From positions 79,452 to 143,451 of the forward strand of contig NZ_QLJH01000008.1 in assembly GCF_003951315.1 (NCBI RefSeq): 64,000 nt of DNA, given 5' to 3'. Position 1 is the first letter of the stretch. Every line of letters starts with the position of its first letter. Below, in pieces: positions 25,932-35,238 of the stretch. Source of the DNA: Sphingomonas sp. S-NIH.Pt15_0812 (GTDB taxonomy: Bacteria; Pseudomonadota; Alphaproteobacteria; Sphingomonadales; Sphingomonadaceae). Under the pieces are notes generated by a model, which was not told the DNA's origin, made no database searches, and saw nothing but the letters and a program-made list of their open reading frames with translations. The position numbers and the translations under genes were made by a program.

Positions 25932-28437
25932 GGCAGGACTGTTCCGCTCGCGCCTCGCGCTGGCCTGGCTGGTGCTGGGCGAGTGGCGTTCGCATCCGGG
26001 CCGCTTCGCCGCCACGGCCCTGGCGATCGCCGTCGGCGTGGCGCTCGGCTTCGCCGTCCACCTCGTCAACGGGTCGGCGCTCGCCTCGTTCGAGGCGGCG
26101 GTGACCGGCTTGAACGGCGCCGCCGACCTCCAGGTCAGCGCCCGCACCCCGCTCGGCTTCGACGAGCGGCTTTACCCGCGCGTCGCCACCGCACCCGGCG
26201 TCGCCGATGCGAGCCCCGTCATCAGCCTGCCCGCGCGCGCGGGCAATGGCCGCTTCACCCTGCTGGGTGTCGACGTAATCCGCGCCGGCGCGGTGACGCC
26301 CAGCCTGGTCGGCGCGCGGCCCGCCGGGCCGGATGCCCGGAGCGATGACATCTTCGCCGAAGATGGCCTGTACCTGTCACGTGCGGCGCTGGCGGCGGTC
26401 GGTGCCAGCGTCGGCGACCGCGTTGCCGTCAAGGCCAATGGCCGCACCGCCCGCCTCAGGGTCGCCGGAACCCTTCCCGGCGCCCCGGCGGGCCAGGCGC
26501 TGGGCACGATCGACATAGCGGCGGCTCAGTGGCGCTTCGGCCGGCTCGGCCGGATCGACCGGCTCGACCTGAAGCTGGGCGACCGCGCGGTCGCGGAACG
26601 CGCCCTGCTCGATCTCCTCGGTGCGGATGCGACCATCCGATCGGGTGAAAGCCAGGCACGGCAGGGCGATGCGCTCAGCCGCGCCTACCGGGTCAATCTC
26701 GACATGCTCGCGCTCGTCGCGCTCCTCACCGGCGGCTTCCTGGTCTTCTCGGCCCAGACGCTGTCGGTGACCCGCCGGCTGCGCGCCTTCGCGCTGGTGC
26801 GGACCCTCGGACTGCCCCGCGCCGGCATCGTTGCCGCCGTGGCGCTGGAGGGGGCCATCATCGGCATCGTCGGCGCGGCCTTGGGGCTTGCGGCCGGCTA
26901 CGCCATGGCGGTGGCAGCGCTGCGGCTGCTCGGCGGTGACCTGGGCGGCGGCTATTTCGGAGGCGGCGCGGCGCACATCGTGTTCCAGCCGGTCGCCGCC
27001 GCGACCTTCTTCGCCCTTGGCGTGGCGGCCGCGCTTCTCGGCAGCGTCCTGCCGGCGCGATCGGCGGCGCGCGCGGCCCCTGCGGCCGCGTTGAAGAACG
27101 CCGGCGACATACTCGATCCGCGAGCGCCGGTGCCATGGCGGCCGGCGTTGGTGCTGCTCATCGCCGGCGGCGGCGCGGCGCTCCTGCCGGCGATCGGCGG
27201 CCTTCCCCTGTTCGGCTTCGCCAGCATGGCGCTTTTGCTGGCGGGCGGTATCGCCGGCGTGCCGTGGCTGGTGCGGTGGCTTCTCGGACCATGGCGGGGA
27301 CGCGATATCGCGTCGGTCCCCCGGCTGCTGGCCATCCGCCACGTCCAGGGCGCACCGGGCCAGGCGGCGATCGCGTTGTGCGGCATCGTCGCATCCACCG
27401 CGCTGATGATCGCGATGGCGACGATGGTGACCAGCTTTCGGGGCGCCGTCGACGACTGGTTGGGCCAGGTCCTGTCGGCCGATCTCTACCTGCGCGCCGA
27501 CAGCGGCGATCTCGACTCCGCGACGCAGCGCCGAATCGCCGCCGTTGCGGGGATCCGGGGCGCGGCGTTCAGCCGACAACTGCCGCTGACGATCGTTGCG
27601 GATCGCCCGCCGGTCACGCTCATCGTCCGGCCGGTCCGTGGTGACGTGGCGGACCCGCTGCTCGTCCTGCTGGAGCAGGCGAAGGTTCCCGCCGGCGCGA
27701 CGCCGATCTGGGCGTCGGAGCCGGCCGCCCGCCTCTATGGCTGGTCCCCCGGCCGCTCGGTCATGCTCCCGGTCGGAGGGCGATCGACCCGCTTCGTGGT
27801 CGCCGGCGTGTGGCGCGACTATGCCCGCCAGCAGGGCGCGGTGGTGATCCGTGATGTCGACTATGTTCGACTGACGGGGGATCGCGGCCGTGACGAGGCG
27901 GCGATCACTCTCGCGCCCGGCGCGGATCCCGCGACCGTGCGCCGCGCCGTGGCGGCGATGCTACCGCCGGGCATATCGGTGGCGGAACCCGCCACGCTCC
28001 GCCGCTTCGCCCTCCAGCTTTTCGACAGGAGTTTCGCCATCACCTATGGACTGGAGGCGGTGGCGATCCTCGTCGGCCTGGCCGGGGTGGCGGCGACGAT
28101 GTCCGCCCAGACGATCGCACGATCGAAGGAGTTCGGCATGCTCCGCCATCTCGGCCTGACCAGGCGACAGGTGACCGCGATGCTCGCGAGCGAGGGCGCG
28201 CTGCTCGGGCTGATCGGCGCGGTGGCGGGGGTGGCGCTCGGCGCCCTGCTGGGCCAGGTGTTGATCCATGTCGTCAATCCGCAGTCGTTCAACTGGACGA
28301 TGACGACGATCTGGCCGTTTGCAACGATCGCCGGGGTGACGGCGGCGCTGACCGTCGCCGCGGCGGTGACGGCGATGCTGGCCGGCCGGCGGGCGACCGC
28401 CGCAGACGCCGTCGCCGCCGTTCGGGAGGATTGGTGA
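25924..28437 (+). CDS. FtsX-like ABC transporter permease (AttF/AttG type)
   Basis: The 837-residue inner-membrane protein has an N-terminal helix (about 30-52), a periplasmic MacB-core-like domain and three helices around 260-385. A second half follows with more helices, another periplasmic domain and a final three-helix FtsX block ending about residue 825. This two-module layout equals two FtsX permeases in one chain, so it could make a complete transporter with a dimer of the ATPase. It overlaps the ATPase gene by 8 nt, and its stop (TGATG) overlaps the lipocalin start. Substrates of such exporters are usually lipophilic molecules or lipoproteins. Confidence 0.88.
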   Translation: MAEAGLFRSRLALAWLVLGEWRSHPGRFAATALAIAVGVALGFAVHLVNGSALASFEAAVTGLNGAADLQVSARTPLGFDERLYPRVATAPGVADASPVISLPARAGNGRFTLLGVDVIRAGAVTPSLVGARPAGPDARSDDIFAEDGLYLSRAALAAVGASVGDRVAVKANGRTARLRVAGTLPGAPAGQALGTIDIAAAQWRFGRLGRIDRLDLKLGDRAVAERALLDLLGADATIRSGESQARQGDALSRAYRVNLDMLALVALLTGGFLVFSAQTLSVTRRLRAFALVRTLGLPRAGIVAAVALEGAIIGIVGAALGLAAGYAMAVAALRLLGGDLGGGYFGGGAAHIVFQPVAAATFFALGVAAALLGSVLPARSAARAAPAAALKNAGDILDPRAPVPWRPALVLLIAGGGAALLPAIGGLPLFGFASMALLLAGGIAGVPWLVRWLLGPWRGRDIASVPRLLAIRHVQGAPGQAAIALCGIVASTALMIAMATMVTSFRGAVDDWLGQVLSADLYLRADSGDLDSATQRRIAAVAGIRGAAFSRQLPLTIVADRPPVTLIVRPVRGDVADPLLVLLEQAKVPAGATPIWASEPAARLYGWSPGRSVMLPVGGRSTRFVVAGVWRDYARQQGAVVIRDVDYVRLTGDRGRDEAAITLAPGADPATVRRAVAAMLPPGISVAEPATLRRFALQLFDRSFAITYGLEAVAILVGLAGVAATMSAQTIARSKEFGMLRHLGLTRRQVTAMLASEGALLGLIGAVAGVALGALLGQVLIHVVNPQSFNWTMTTIWPFATIAGVTAALTVAAAVTAMLAGRRATAADAVAAVREDW

Positions 28438-29489
28438 TGCGTGCGCTTCTCGCGCTGGTCGCGGCTGCGGGACTGGCCGCGCCCTCCCCCTACCCCGTGG
28501 TACGCCCCGGCATCCGGCTGTCCTTCCCCGCGGATCACGGGGCGCATCCCGCATTCCGGACCGAATGGTGGTACGTCACCGGCTGGCTAAAGGGCGAGGA
28601 CGGCCGCGATATCGGCTTCCAGATCACCTTCTTTCGCGTCAATCCGCACGCCACCACCGACAATCCCAGTCGCTTCGCCGCCCGCCAGGTCATCTTCGCC
28701 CATGCCGCGCTGTCGGACTCACGGATCGGACATATCCTCCATACCGAGCGCGCCGCCCGTGCGGGTTTCAGTCTGGCGGGCGCGGCGACCGGTGACGCCG
28801 ACGTACGGCTGAACGGGTGGACCTTCCGCCGGCTTCGTGACGGACGCTTCGCCAGCCGGGTGGGTGGTCGCGACTTTACGCTGGACCTCAGCTTCCGTCC
28901 CACCCAGCCGCCACTCGCGCAGGGGGCGAATGGGTATAGCCGCAAGGGTCCGAAGCCGGCGCAGGCGAGCTACTATTATTCGATGCCGCACCTCGCCGCG
29001 TCGGGGACGCTCATCCGCGCGGGCCGGAGCGAACGCCTAAGCGGGGAGGCATGGCTCGATCGGGAATGGTCGTCGGACTATCTCGCTACCGATGCCGCCG
29101 GCTGGGACTGGACCGGGCTCAATCTCGACGATGGCGCCGCGCTGATGGCGTTCCGCATCCGCGGCAAGGGTGGCGGGGTGCTCTGGTCGGGCGGATCCTA
29201 TCGCCGCCCCGACGGACGCATCACCCGGCTGTCGCCTCGGGATGTGGCCTTCTCGCCCAAGGCGACCTGGCGGTCGGCGCGCACGGGCGCGCGCTATCCC
29301 GTCGCGCAACTGTTGCGGATACGCTTGCCCGAGGGCATCCGCGCCTTCCCGCTTCGGCCAATGTTCGCCGACCAGGAGGTCGATGCCCGCGCCGCCGGAC
29401 AGCCCGTATATTGGGAGGGCGCGGTCCGGACCAACAGCGGGAGAGGCTATCTGGAACTGACCGGCTATGCCGCTCCCCTGCGTATGTGA
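28437..29489 (+). CDS. AttH/CrtC-like lipocalin-fold protein, exported
   Basis: The 350-residue protein has a short signal peptide (MRALLALVAAAGLAAPSPYP) and two lipocalin-like barrels. The landmarks are EWWYVTGWLKGEDGRDIGFQ (about 43-62), YYYSMPHLAASG (about 181-192) and SGEAWLDREWSSDYL (about 203-217), which are shared with AttH and carotenoid 1,2-hydratases. Linkage to the ABC exporter by a 1-nt overlap points to the AttH role, a periplasmic partner binding a hydrophobic ligand, rather than carotenoid hydration. No carotenoid-synthesis gene is nearby. Confidence 0.85.
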   Translation: MRALLALVAAAGLAAPSPYPVVRPGIRLSFPADHGAHPAFRTEWWYVTGWLKGEDGRDIGFQITFFRVNPHATTDNPSRFAARQVIFAHAALSDSRIGHILHTERAARAGFSLAGAATGDADVRLNGWTFRRLRDGRFASRVGGRDFTLDLSFRPTQPPLAQGANGYSRKGPKPAQASYYYSMPHLAASGTLIRAGRSERLSGEAWLDREWSSDYLATDAAGWDWTGLNLDDGAALMAFRIRGKGGGVLWSGGSYRRPDGRITRLSPRDVAFSPKATWRSARTGARYPVAQLLRIRLPEGIRAFPLRPMFADQEVDARAAGQPVYWEGAVRTNSGRGYLELTGYAAPLRM

Positions 29490-29684
29490 GGGGCGCATCC
29501 CGCTGGAAATCCGCTGACTTTGGAACGCCGCGTCGCCGACCATGGCGTCGCTTGAATGTCTGGCTTCGAGAAGGCTTTACACTAGGCTGGGATGTCGGCC
29601 TGGCCACATGTCCAATGGCGTCGGCCTATTCGAGCGAAATGGATGCGGACCCCATATGGTGCGTTCGAGAACTGGGAGACAATC

Positions 29685-29984
29685 ATGTCGGTGAAGATAG
29701 TCGCATTCGTCAGCGTCAAGCCAGGTCGGGAGGAAGCGTTCGTCGCGGCGGCACAGACCTGCATCGCCGCCTCCCGGGCCGAGCCGGGCGTGCTCTACTA
29801 CGACCTGTGGCGAGAGAAGGACGGGGACCGACGGTTCGTCTTCAACGAACTCTATGTCGACGACGCCGCCGTCCAGGCGCACATGGCGTCGGACCATTTC
29901 AAGGCGTTCGGCATCGCCGCACGCGACCTAGCTGTGGCGCGACCGAGCATCACCATAGCCCAAGCGGTCGACGTGGCCGGCTGA
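29685..29984 (+). CDS. Antibiotic-biosynthesis-monooxygenase (ABM/YgiN-like) domain protein
   Basis: The 99-residue ferredoxin-like-fold protein starts MSVKIVAFVSVKPGREEAF. It has the ABM landmarks EPGVLYYDLWREK, FVFNELYVDDAAVQAHMASDHF and a closing strand. The HMASDHF segment, with the buried histidine pair, is typical of YgiN-type quinol monooxygenases or haem-independent oxygenases. Dimer formation through the last strand is expected for the family. GGGAGA precedes ATG 29685. It converges with the stand-alone TspO gene. Confidence 0.85.
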   Translation: MSVKIVAFVSVKPGREEAFVAAAQTCIAASRAEPGVLYYDLWREKDGDRRFVFNELYVDDAAVQAHMASDHFKAFGIAARDLAVARPSITIAQAVDVAG

Positions 29985-30107
29985 CGGGGAGACCCGCCCC
30001 GGAATGCCATCTCCGGCACCGGGGTCACCTCCCCTGCCGACGACGTCGCATATCGGGCATCATGCCCGCGCGCCCCGCCGAGCAGCTGTATCGGACACCC
30101 GGTCGTT

Positions 30108-30635
30108 TCAGGAGCCTTTCGGTTGGTTGTCGCGCCATATCCGCTCGGCGAGCAACGTTGCAAACCCCAGCCAGGCGACAAAAGGCACCCCCATGGCGGC
30201 GGCCGGCCGGTCGACCTTCGCGGCGGCCATGACATAGGTCGCACCGGTGGCGACCATCGCGCCAGAAGCGGCCGCGCTGGCGCCAAGCCGCTTCTGGCGG
30301 AAGAAGAGTTGTGTCCAGCCTCCCACCATCGCGGTATTGGCCAGCCACAGGCCGATCGCGGCGTTGCGGGCACGCCCGGCCGGATGTCGCAACAGACGAT
30401 AGCCGCCGATCGCGAGGCCGGTTTCGAGGACGGGCCAGACCGCGCCGAAGGCTGCGTCGGGCGGCGTATAGCCCGGCTTGTCCAGTCGCCGATACCAGCG
30501 GCGGATGCCGGGATGCGAGGGATCGGGCGCGTTACGTCGCCCGACAAGCGCGCTCGCGCCAAGCACCACACCGACCGTCGCCAGCGCCGCCAAGCGCGGA
30601 AGGCCACCGGGTGCAAGGGGGTCGGGCCGCGCCAT
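30108..30635 (-). CDS. tspO: TspO/MBR family protein (stand-alone)
   Basis: This 175-residue five-helix membrane protein is the translocator-protein type. After a short N-terminal helix it has SHPGIRRWYRRLDKPGYTPP, DAAFGAVWPVLETGLAIGGY, GGWTQLFFRQKRLGASAAAS and PFVAWLGFATLLAERIWRDN. It is very similar to the C-terminal half of the fusion protein encoded at 13888-15618, including the atypical NAPDPSHPGIRRWY segment, so the two are paralogues. Bacterial TspO binds porphyrins and can promote their light-dependent breakdown or influence stress signalling. The start lies 4 nt after the glutaredoxin stop, indicating co-expression. Confidence 0.9.
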   Translation of the reverse strand: MARPDPLAPGGLPRLAALATVGVVLGASALVGRRNAPDPSHPGIRRWYRRLDKPGYTPPDAAFGAVWPVLETGLAIGGYRLLRHPAGRARNAAIGLWLANTAMVGGWTQLFFRQKRLGASAAASGAMVATGATYVMAAAKVDRPAAAMGVPFVAWLGFATLLAERIWRDNQPKGS

Positions 30636-30639
30636 GGGC

Positions 30640-30891
30640 TCAAGCCTGCCCAAGATAGCGTTCGAGTTCGTCGCTACCGCCGATCCGCTCGCCATCGATG
30701 AAGATTTGCGGCGTGGTGGCGACCTCCTGTTCCGCCTTGAAGGCATCGACCTCCTCACGCGTTCGGAGAAGTCGATCGTCGACGGTGAAGCCCGCCCCCT
30801 CCAGCATCTGCTTGGCACGGACGCCGAACGGACAGGTATGTTCGGGCAGCACCATACGGTAAAGGGTCGCCATCCTGCTATCCGCCATCAC
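30640..30891 (-). CDS. Glutaredoxin-like protein with CPFG active site
   Basis: The 83-residue protein has a glutaredoxin fold: TLYRMVLPEHTCPFGVRAKQ with the active site at about 20-23, the cis-proline TTPQIFIDGE and the glutathione-binding GGSDEL. The second active-site cysteine of the usual CPYC is replaced by glycine, so only monothiol chemistry (glutathionylation exchange) is possible. GGAG precedes ATG 30891; Met 7 is an alternative start. It forms a two-gene operon with tspO. Confidence 0.85.
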   Translation of the reverse strand: MMADSRMATLYRMVLPEHTCPFGVRAKQMLEGAGFTVDDRLLRTREEVDAFKAEQEVATTPQIFIDGERIGGSDELERYLGQA

Positions 30892-31025
30892 ATATCTCCG
30901 CGAGCCTGAACGCTCATGGGGCTATAGCGACCGGCACCGCGCGACGTTCCGGGCTCGGCTTCCAGGACAGCCTAGATCCCCTGCGATATAGGGAGAGGCT
31001 GCATTCCTCTTTCCCGGCGGAACGA

Positions 31026-31050
31026 GCCCCCGCAATCGAGCGGCGGGGGC
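31026..31050 (-). terminator. Terminator hairpin after the emr operon
   Basis: Arms gcccccgc (31026-31033) and gcgggggc (31043-31050) form an 8-bp GC stem around a 9-nt loop, 48 nt after the emrB stop on the minus strand. No U-run follows. Confidence 0.55.
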
Positions 31051-31097
31051 CAATCCTTGCGATGACAATGGTCGAGCCTGATCGGTATCGGCTCCGC

Positions 31098-32651
31098 TCA
31101 ATCCGCGGCGATCGGGCCGGAGGGCGCGTTCGGGCGGCGCGTGAACCACACGATCGGGATCATCACCGCGCACAGCCAGGCCGACAGGCGGAACAGGTCG
31201 GTCGAGGCGAGCAGATAGGCCTGCCCCACCATCTGCCGCGTCACCGCGGCGGCCGCCCGCGTCTCGTTCAGCCCCAGCCTGGCGAGGCCGTCGCGCGCCA
31301 TCTGCCACGGCACCCCCTGCCCGATCGCCTCGGACAGCCGGCTCTGGTGCAGCGCCTCGCGCCGGTCCCAAGCGGTGGTGATGATCGAGGCGGCGAACGA
31401 CCCGGCGACGATGCGGGTGAAGTTCGACAAGCCGGTCGCGGACGGCAATCGCTGGGCCGGGATGCGGTCGAGCGAGATGGTGAGCATCGCCAGGAAGAAG
31501 GTGCTCATCGCCACCCCCTGCACCAGCACCGGCAGCATGATCTGCCCGAAACTGGCATTGGCGGTCAGCAGCGAGCGCATCCAATAGGAGGCGGCGAAGG
31601 ACACGAACGCCACGGTCGCCAGCCAGCGCGCATCGATCTTGCCCGACATCCGCGCGACGAAGGGCGTCAGCAGCACCGCGACCACGCCGCTCGGCGCCGC
31701 GACCAGTCCGGCCCAGGTCGCGGTATAGCCGATCTGCGTCTGCAGCCACAGCGGCAGCAGCAGCGTGTTGGCGAAGAACACCGCATAGCCGAGACAGAAG
31801 GCGACCGCGCCGATCGTGAAGTTGCGGCTCTTGAACAGCGACAGGTCGACGATCGGATTGGCGTCCGTCATTTCCCAGATGATCCAGGCGATCGCACCGA
31901 CCACCGCGACGGCGCCGAACACGACGATGCGCGGCGACTGGAACCAGTCGTCATTCTTGCCCAGGTCCAGCATGCATTGCAGCGACCCGACCCACAGCAC
32001 GAGCAGGAACAGCCCGACCTTGTCGATCGGCAGCTTGCGGGTCGGCGTCTCGCGATCCTTCAGCCCGCGCCAGCACAAAGAGGCGCAGATCAGACCGAAG
32101 GGCACGTTGATCAGGAAGATCCAGCTCCAGTGGTAATTGTCGGAGATGTAACCGCCCAGGATCGGGCCCATGATCGGCGCGACGAGCGTCGTCATCGACC
32201 AGATGCCGAGCGCGGTGGACCGCCGGTCGGCCGCGAAGATCGAGATCAGCAGCGCCTGGCTGCCCGGCATCATCGGCCCCGACACGGCGCCTTGCAGCAC
32301 GCGGAAGAAGATCAGCGACGACAGGTTCCAGGCGATGCCGCACAGGAAGGAGGCGATGGTGAACAGCAGCACCGACAGGCAGAAGGTCCGCACCACGCCG
32401 AACCGCCCCATCAGGAAACCGGTCAGCGGCACGCCGATGCCGTTGGCCACCGCGAAGGCGGTGATGACCCAGGTCGAATTGTCGCTCGATACGCCGAGAT
32501 TGCCGGCGAGCGTCGGCAGCGACACGTTGGCGATGGTCGAATCGAGCACCTGCATGAAGGTGCCGACCGCCAGCGCGATCGCGATCACCGCCAGCTTGCC
32601 GCCGGCGAGCGGGGGCGGCCCCTCGCCGGCCGCCGGGGCCGGGCCGGCCAT
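31098..32651 (-). CDS. emrB: EmrB/DHA2-family MFS drug efflux pump
   Basis: The 517-residue inner-membrane protein is predicted to have 14 helices (DHA2). Motif C-like VLDSTIANVSLPTLAGNLG (about 35-53) and TWVITAFAVANGIGVPL are the usual EmrB N-terminal landmarks. FLMGRFGVVRTF and VLQGAVSGPMMPGSQALL follow. The family expels hydrophobic drugs by proton antiport through an EmrA adaptor and an outer-membrane channel. All three components are here in one operon; the start overlaps the emrA stop by one base (TGATG). Confidence 0.9.
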   Translation of the reverse strand: MAGPAPAAGEGPPPLAGGKLAVIAIALAVGTFMQVLDSTIANVSLPTLAGNLGVSSDNSTWVITAFAVANGIGVPLTGFLMGRFGVVRTFCLSVLLFTIASFLCGIAWNLSSLIFFRVLQGAVSGPMMPGSQALLISIFAADRRSTALGIWSMTTLVAPIMGPILGGYISDNYHWSWIFLINVPFGLICASLCWRGLKDRETPTRKLPIDKVGLFLLVLWVGSLQCMLDLGKNDDWFQSPRIVVFGAVAVVGAIAWIIWEMTDANPIVDLSLFKSRNFTIGAVAFCLGYAVFFANTLLLPLWLQTQIGYTATWAGLVAAPSGVVAVLLTPFVARMSGKIDARWLATVAFVSFAASYWMRSLLTANASFGQIMLPVLVQGVAMSTFFLAMLTISLDRIPAQRLPSATGLSNFTRIVAGSFAASIITTAWDRREALHQSRLSEAIGQGVPWQMARDGLARLGLNETRAAAAVTRQMVGQAYLLASTDLFRLSAWLCAVMIPIVWFTRRPNAPSGPIAAD

Positions 32652-33835
32652 CAGCGGTTCGCCGCGATGATCTGGCGGATACGCGCCTCGACCGCCGGAT
32701 CGTTGGCGTCCTTCGCCGTCGCGCCGTATGCTTGCGCCGCCGGCAGGCCCAGCCGCTGACCCGACTTGCTGGCGGTATCGACCGTGGCGGCCACCGACAG
32801 TCCGACGCGCAAGGGATTGGCGCGCAGCTCGCGCGGGTCGAGCGCGATGCGCACCGGCACGCGCTGCACGATCTTGATCCAGTTGCCGCTGGCGTTTTGC
32901 GGCGGCAGCAGCGCGAAGGCGTTCCCACTGCCCGCGCCGACGCCGATCACCTTGCCGTGATAGACCACGTCATCGCCGTACACGTCGCTGACCACGGTGG
33001 CCGGCTGGCCGATGCGCAGGTCCTTGAGCTGGGTCTCGCGGAAGTTGGCGTCGACCCACAGCCGATCGAGCGGCACCACCGCCATCATCGGCGTGCCCGC
33101 CGCGACCTGCTGGCCCAACTGCACCGTACGCTGCGCCACCACGCCATCGATCGGTGCGGCGACATGCATGTGGCTCGCCGTGATCGCCGCGCGGCGATAA
33201 GCCGCCGCCGCCGCCAGCACCGCCGGGTTCGTATTCACCTCAGTGCCCTGCACGGCGGTGCGCGACTGGGTCTGCTGGCTGAGCGCCAGTTGCAGATTGG
33301 CGCGCGCCACCTTCACCGCATCGGCGGCATGGGCCAGTTCCTCGCCCGAGATCGCGCCCTCGGCCGCCGCACCCCGGCGGCGGCGGTAATCGTCGCTCGC
33401 CCGTGCCAGCTCGGCCCGTGCCTGCACCACCTGCGCCCCCGTTTCCGACAGGCGCGAGAAGGTGGCGCGGGTCGAACGCACCGCGCGCGCCAGCTCCGCC
33501 TCGGCCGAGGCGAGCCCGACATCGGCGGTCGCAGGGTCGAGGTCGATCAACGGCTGGCCGGCCTTCACCATCTGGGTGTTGTCGGCATGGATCGCGGTCA
33601 CCTGACCCGGATCGCGCGCGGTGATCGCCACCACGTCGCCCGCGACATAGGCGTCGTCGGTCTCCTCCTCCGGCTTGGCGAGCAGGAAGTGGAACACCGC
33701 CCAGACGATCACGCCGATCAGGACGATCACGCCCAGGATCAGCAGTGCCTTGCGCCGCCCGCCCGGATTGCCCCGGGGCGCAGGCGTGGTCTGCGGTACG
33801 GCCTGCTCTGCGGAGTCGGCACGGTTGTCGGTCAT
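32651..33835 (-). CDS. emrA: EmrA-like HlyD-family membrane fusion protein
   Basis: The 394-residue periplasmic adaptor has one N-terminal membrane helix (about 30-50, ALLILGVIVLIGVIVWAVFHF) and a lipoyl half-motif DAYVAGDVVAITARDPGQV. A long alpha-hairpin/coiled coil follows (about 95-210), then the second lipoyl half HVAAPIDGVVAQRTVQLGQQ and a beta-barrel with VVPLDRLWVDANFRETQL. It links EmrB to the NodT-type outer-membrane channel. The gene overlaps its upstream partner by ATGA. Confidence 0.9.
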   Translation of the reverse strand: MTDNRADSAEQAVPQTTPAPRGNPGGRRKALLILGVIVLIGVIVWAVFHFLLAKPEEETDDAYVAGDVVAITARDPGQVTAIHADNTQMVKAGQPLIDLDPATADVGLASAEAELARAVRSTRATFSRLSETGAQVVQARAELARASDDYRRRRGAAAEGAISGEELAHAADAVKVARANLQLALSQQTQSRTAVQGTEVNTNPAVLAAAAAYRRAAITASHMHVAAPIDGVVAQRTVQLGQQVAAGTPMMAVVPLDRLWVDANFRETQLKDLRIGQPATVVSDVYGDDVVYHGKVIGVGAGSGNAFALLPPQNASGNWIKIVQRVPVRIALDPRELRANPLRVGLSVAATVDTASKSGQRLGLPAAQAYGATAKDANDPAVEARIRQIIAANR

Positions 33836-35238
33836 GGCTGGACACTTTCGGCAGAGAAGCCGCCGCCCAGCGCCAGCACCAGCGCCACGCGCTGGCGGGC
33901 CGCTTCGGCGGCGAGGTTGGTGGCGGTCAGGCGGGCGTCGAGCAGGCGCACGTCATTGTCGACCAGATCGAGTTGCGAGTTGAGTCCGCTGGACACGCGC
34001 ACGGCGTTGAGCCGCCCGGTCTCCGCGAAGCCGCGCACCACCTGCTCGGCACGCTGGCGCTGGGCTTGGAGGTTGGTGGAGAGGGCCAGCGCATCGGCCG
34101 CCTCGCGCACCGCGCCGACCACGCGCTCGTTATAGGCGGCATTGGCGAGGTCGACCTGCGCGGTCGCGCTCTGCAGTCCGGCGCGCAACCGCCCGCCCTC
34201 GAAGATCGGCAGGTGGATCGCGCCGCCGCCCCCGGCGGTGCCTGCATCGAGCGAGAAGAGATTGCCGATGCCGATCGCCTGGAGCCCGGCGAGCGCCGTC
34301 AGGTTGACATTGGGGTAATAGGCCCGCCGCGCGACCTGCTGCCCCGCCGCCGCAGCCGCGATCCGCGCCTGCGCCGCCGCGATGTCGGGCCGGCGGGCGA
34401 GCAGGTCGGCGGGCAGCACGGTCGGCACCGGCAGGCCGGCGTCGAGCCGGGCGGCGGTCGGACCGATGCCCGCGCCATAGTCGCTCCCCCGCCCCGCCAG
34501 CGCCGCCAGCGCGTTGACCGCCAAGGCCCGCGATCCTTCCGCGGCCGTCAGCGCCTCGCGCGCCTGGGCGAGCAGCGTCGCCGCCGCTGTCGATTGCACC
34601 TTGCTGGCCAGCTGGTTGCGGACCTGCGCCTCGACCAGCCGCAGCGAGCGTTCGCGCTCGGTGATCGTCGCGCGGGCGATCGCAGCCTGCGCATCGGCGC
34701 GGACCAGGTCGAGATAGGTCTGGACCACCGATCCCGCGATCGCCAGCCGCGCCGCCGCCACATCGTAGCGCGCGGCCTGGGCGCTTTGCCGCGCCTCCAG
34801 GATCGCGGCCTGCTGCCGCCCGAACAGGTCGAGATTATAGCTGAGATTGACGACGCCGGTACCGACGAAACGGACGCTGCCGCCATAGGGGGGCGGGATG
34901 ATGTAGCGGCCCGACAGGCGCTGCACCTGCGGCGACAGATCGGCGCTGACGTCCAGGTTGCGCTCGGCCTGCTGCCGCTCCAGCCCCGCCTGCGCCTGCC
35001 GGACGCGCGCCAGCGCGGTGGCGAGCGACGGATTGCCGCCGGTCGCATCCGCGACGATCCGGTCGAGCTGCGGATCGCCGAAGCTCCGCCACCAGGCCTG
35101 GTCGATATAGGGGGCGGGTCCACCCGCCAGCCCCATCTGCATCGGCGCGACCGGCGTCACCGACTGATGCGTCGCGGGGGCCGCGCAACCGGCGAGCAGC
35201 ACGGCCAGCGTGCCCATCGCCCAGACAGCCCGGCTCAT
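33832..35238 (-). CDS. NodT-family outer-membrane efflux lipoprotein (TolC-like)
   Basis: The 468-residue protein begins with a lipoprotein signal ending LLAGC (cysteine about residue 18). It contains two TolC-type repeats with long coiled-coil helices. APYIDQAWWRSFGDPQLDRI is the typical NodT opening, and LPADLLARRPDIAAAQARIA is the repeat-linking motif. It is the outer-membrane channel of the tripartite EmrAB pump. ATG 35238 overlaps the MarR stop (ATGA), which excludes a longer upstream extension. Confidence 0.9.
   Translation of the reverse strand: MSRAVWAMGTLAVLLAGCAAPATHQSVTPVAPMQMGLAGGPAPYIDQAWWRSFGDPQLDRIVADATGGNPSLATALARVRQAQAGLERQQAERNLDVSADLSPQVQRLSGRYIIPPPYGGSVRFVGTGVVNLSYNLDLFGRQQAAILEARQSAQAARYDVAAARLAIAGSVVQTYLDLVRADAQAAIARATITERERSLRLVEAQVRNQLASKVQSTAAATLLAQAREALTAAEGSRALAVNALAALAGRGSDYGAGIGPTAARLDAGLPVPTVLPADLLARRPDIAAAQARIAAAAAGQQVARRAYYPNVNLTALAGLQAIGIGNLFSLDAGTAGGGGAIHLPIFEGGRLRAGLQSATAQVDLANAAYNERVVGAVREAADALALSTNLQAQRQRAEQVVRGFAETGRLNAVRVSSGLNSQLDLVDNDVRLLDARLTATNLAAEAARQRVALVLALGGGFSAESVQP

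Noticed and set aside
28437..29489. Carotenoid 1,2-hydratase acting in carotenoid synthesis
   Set aside because: The fold is shared with AttH, and the gene is fused by overlap to an ABC exporter, not to carotenoid genes.
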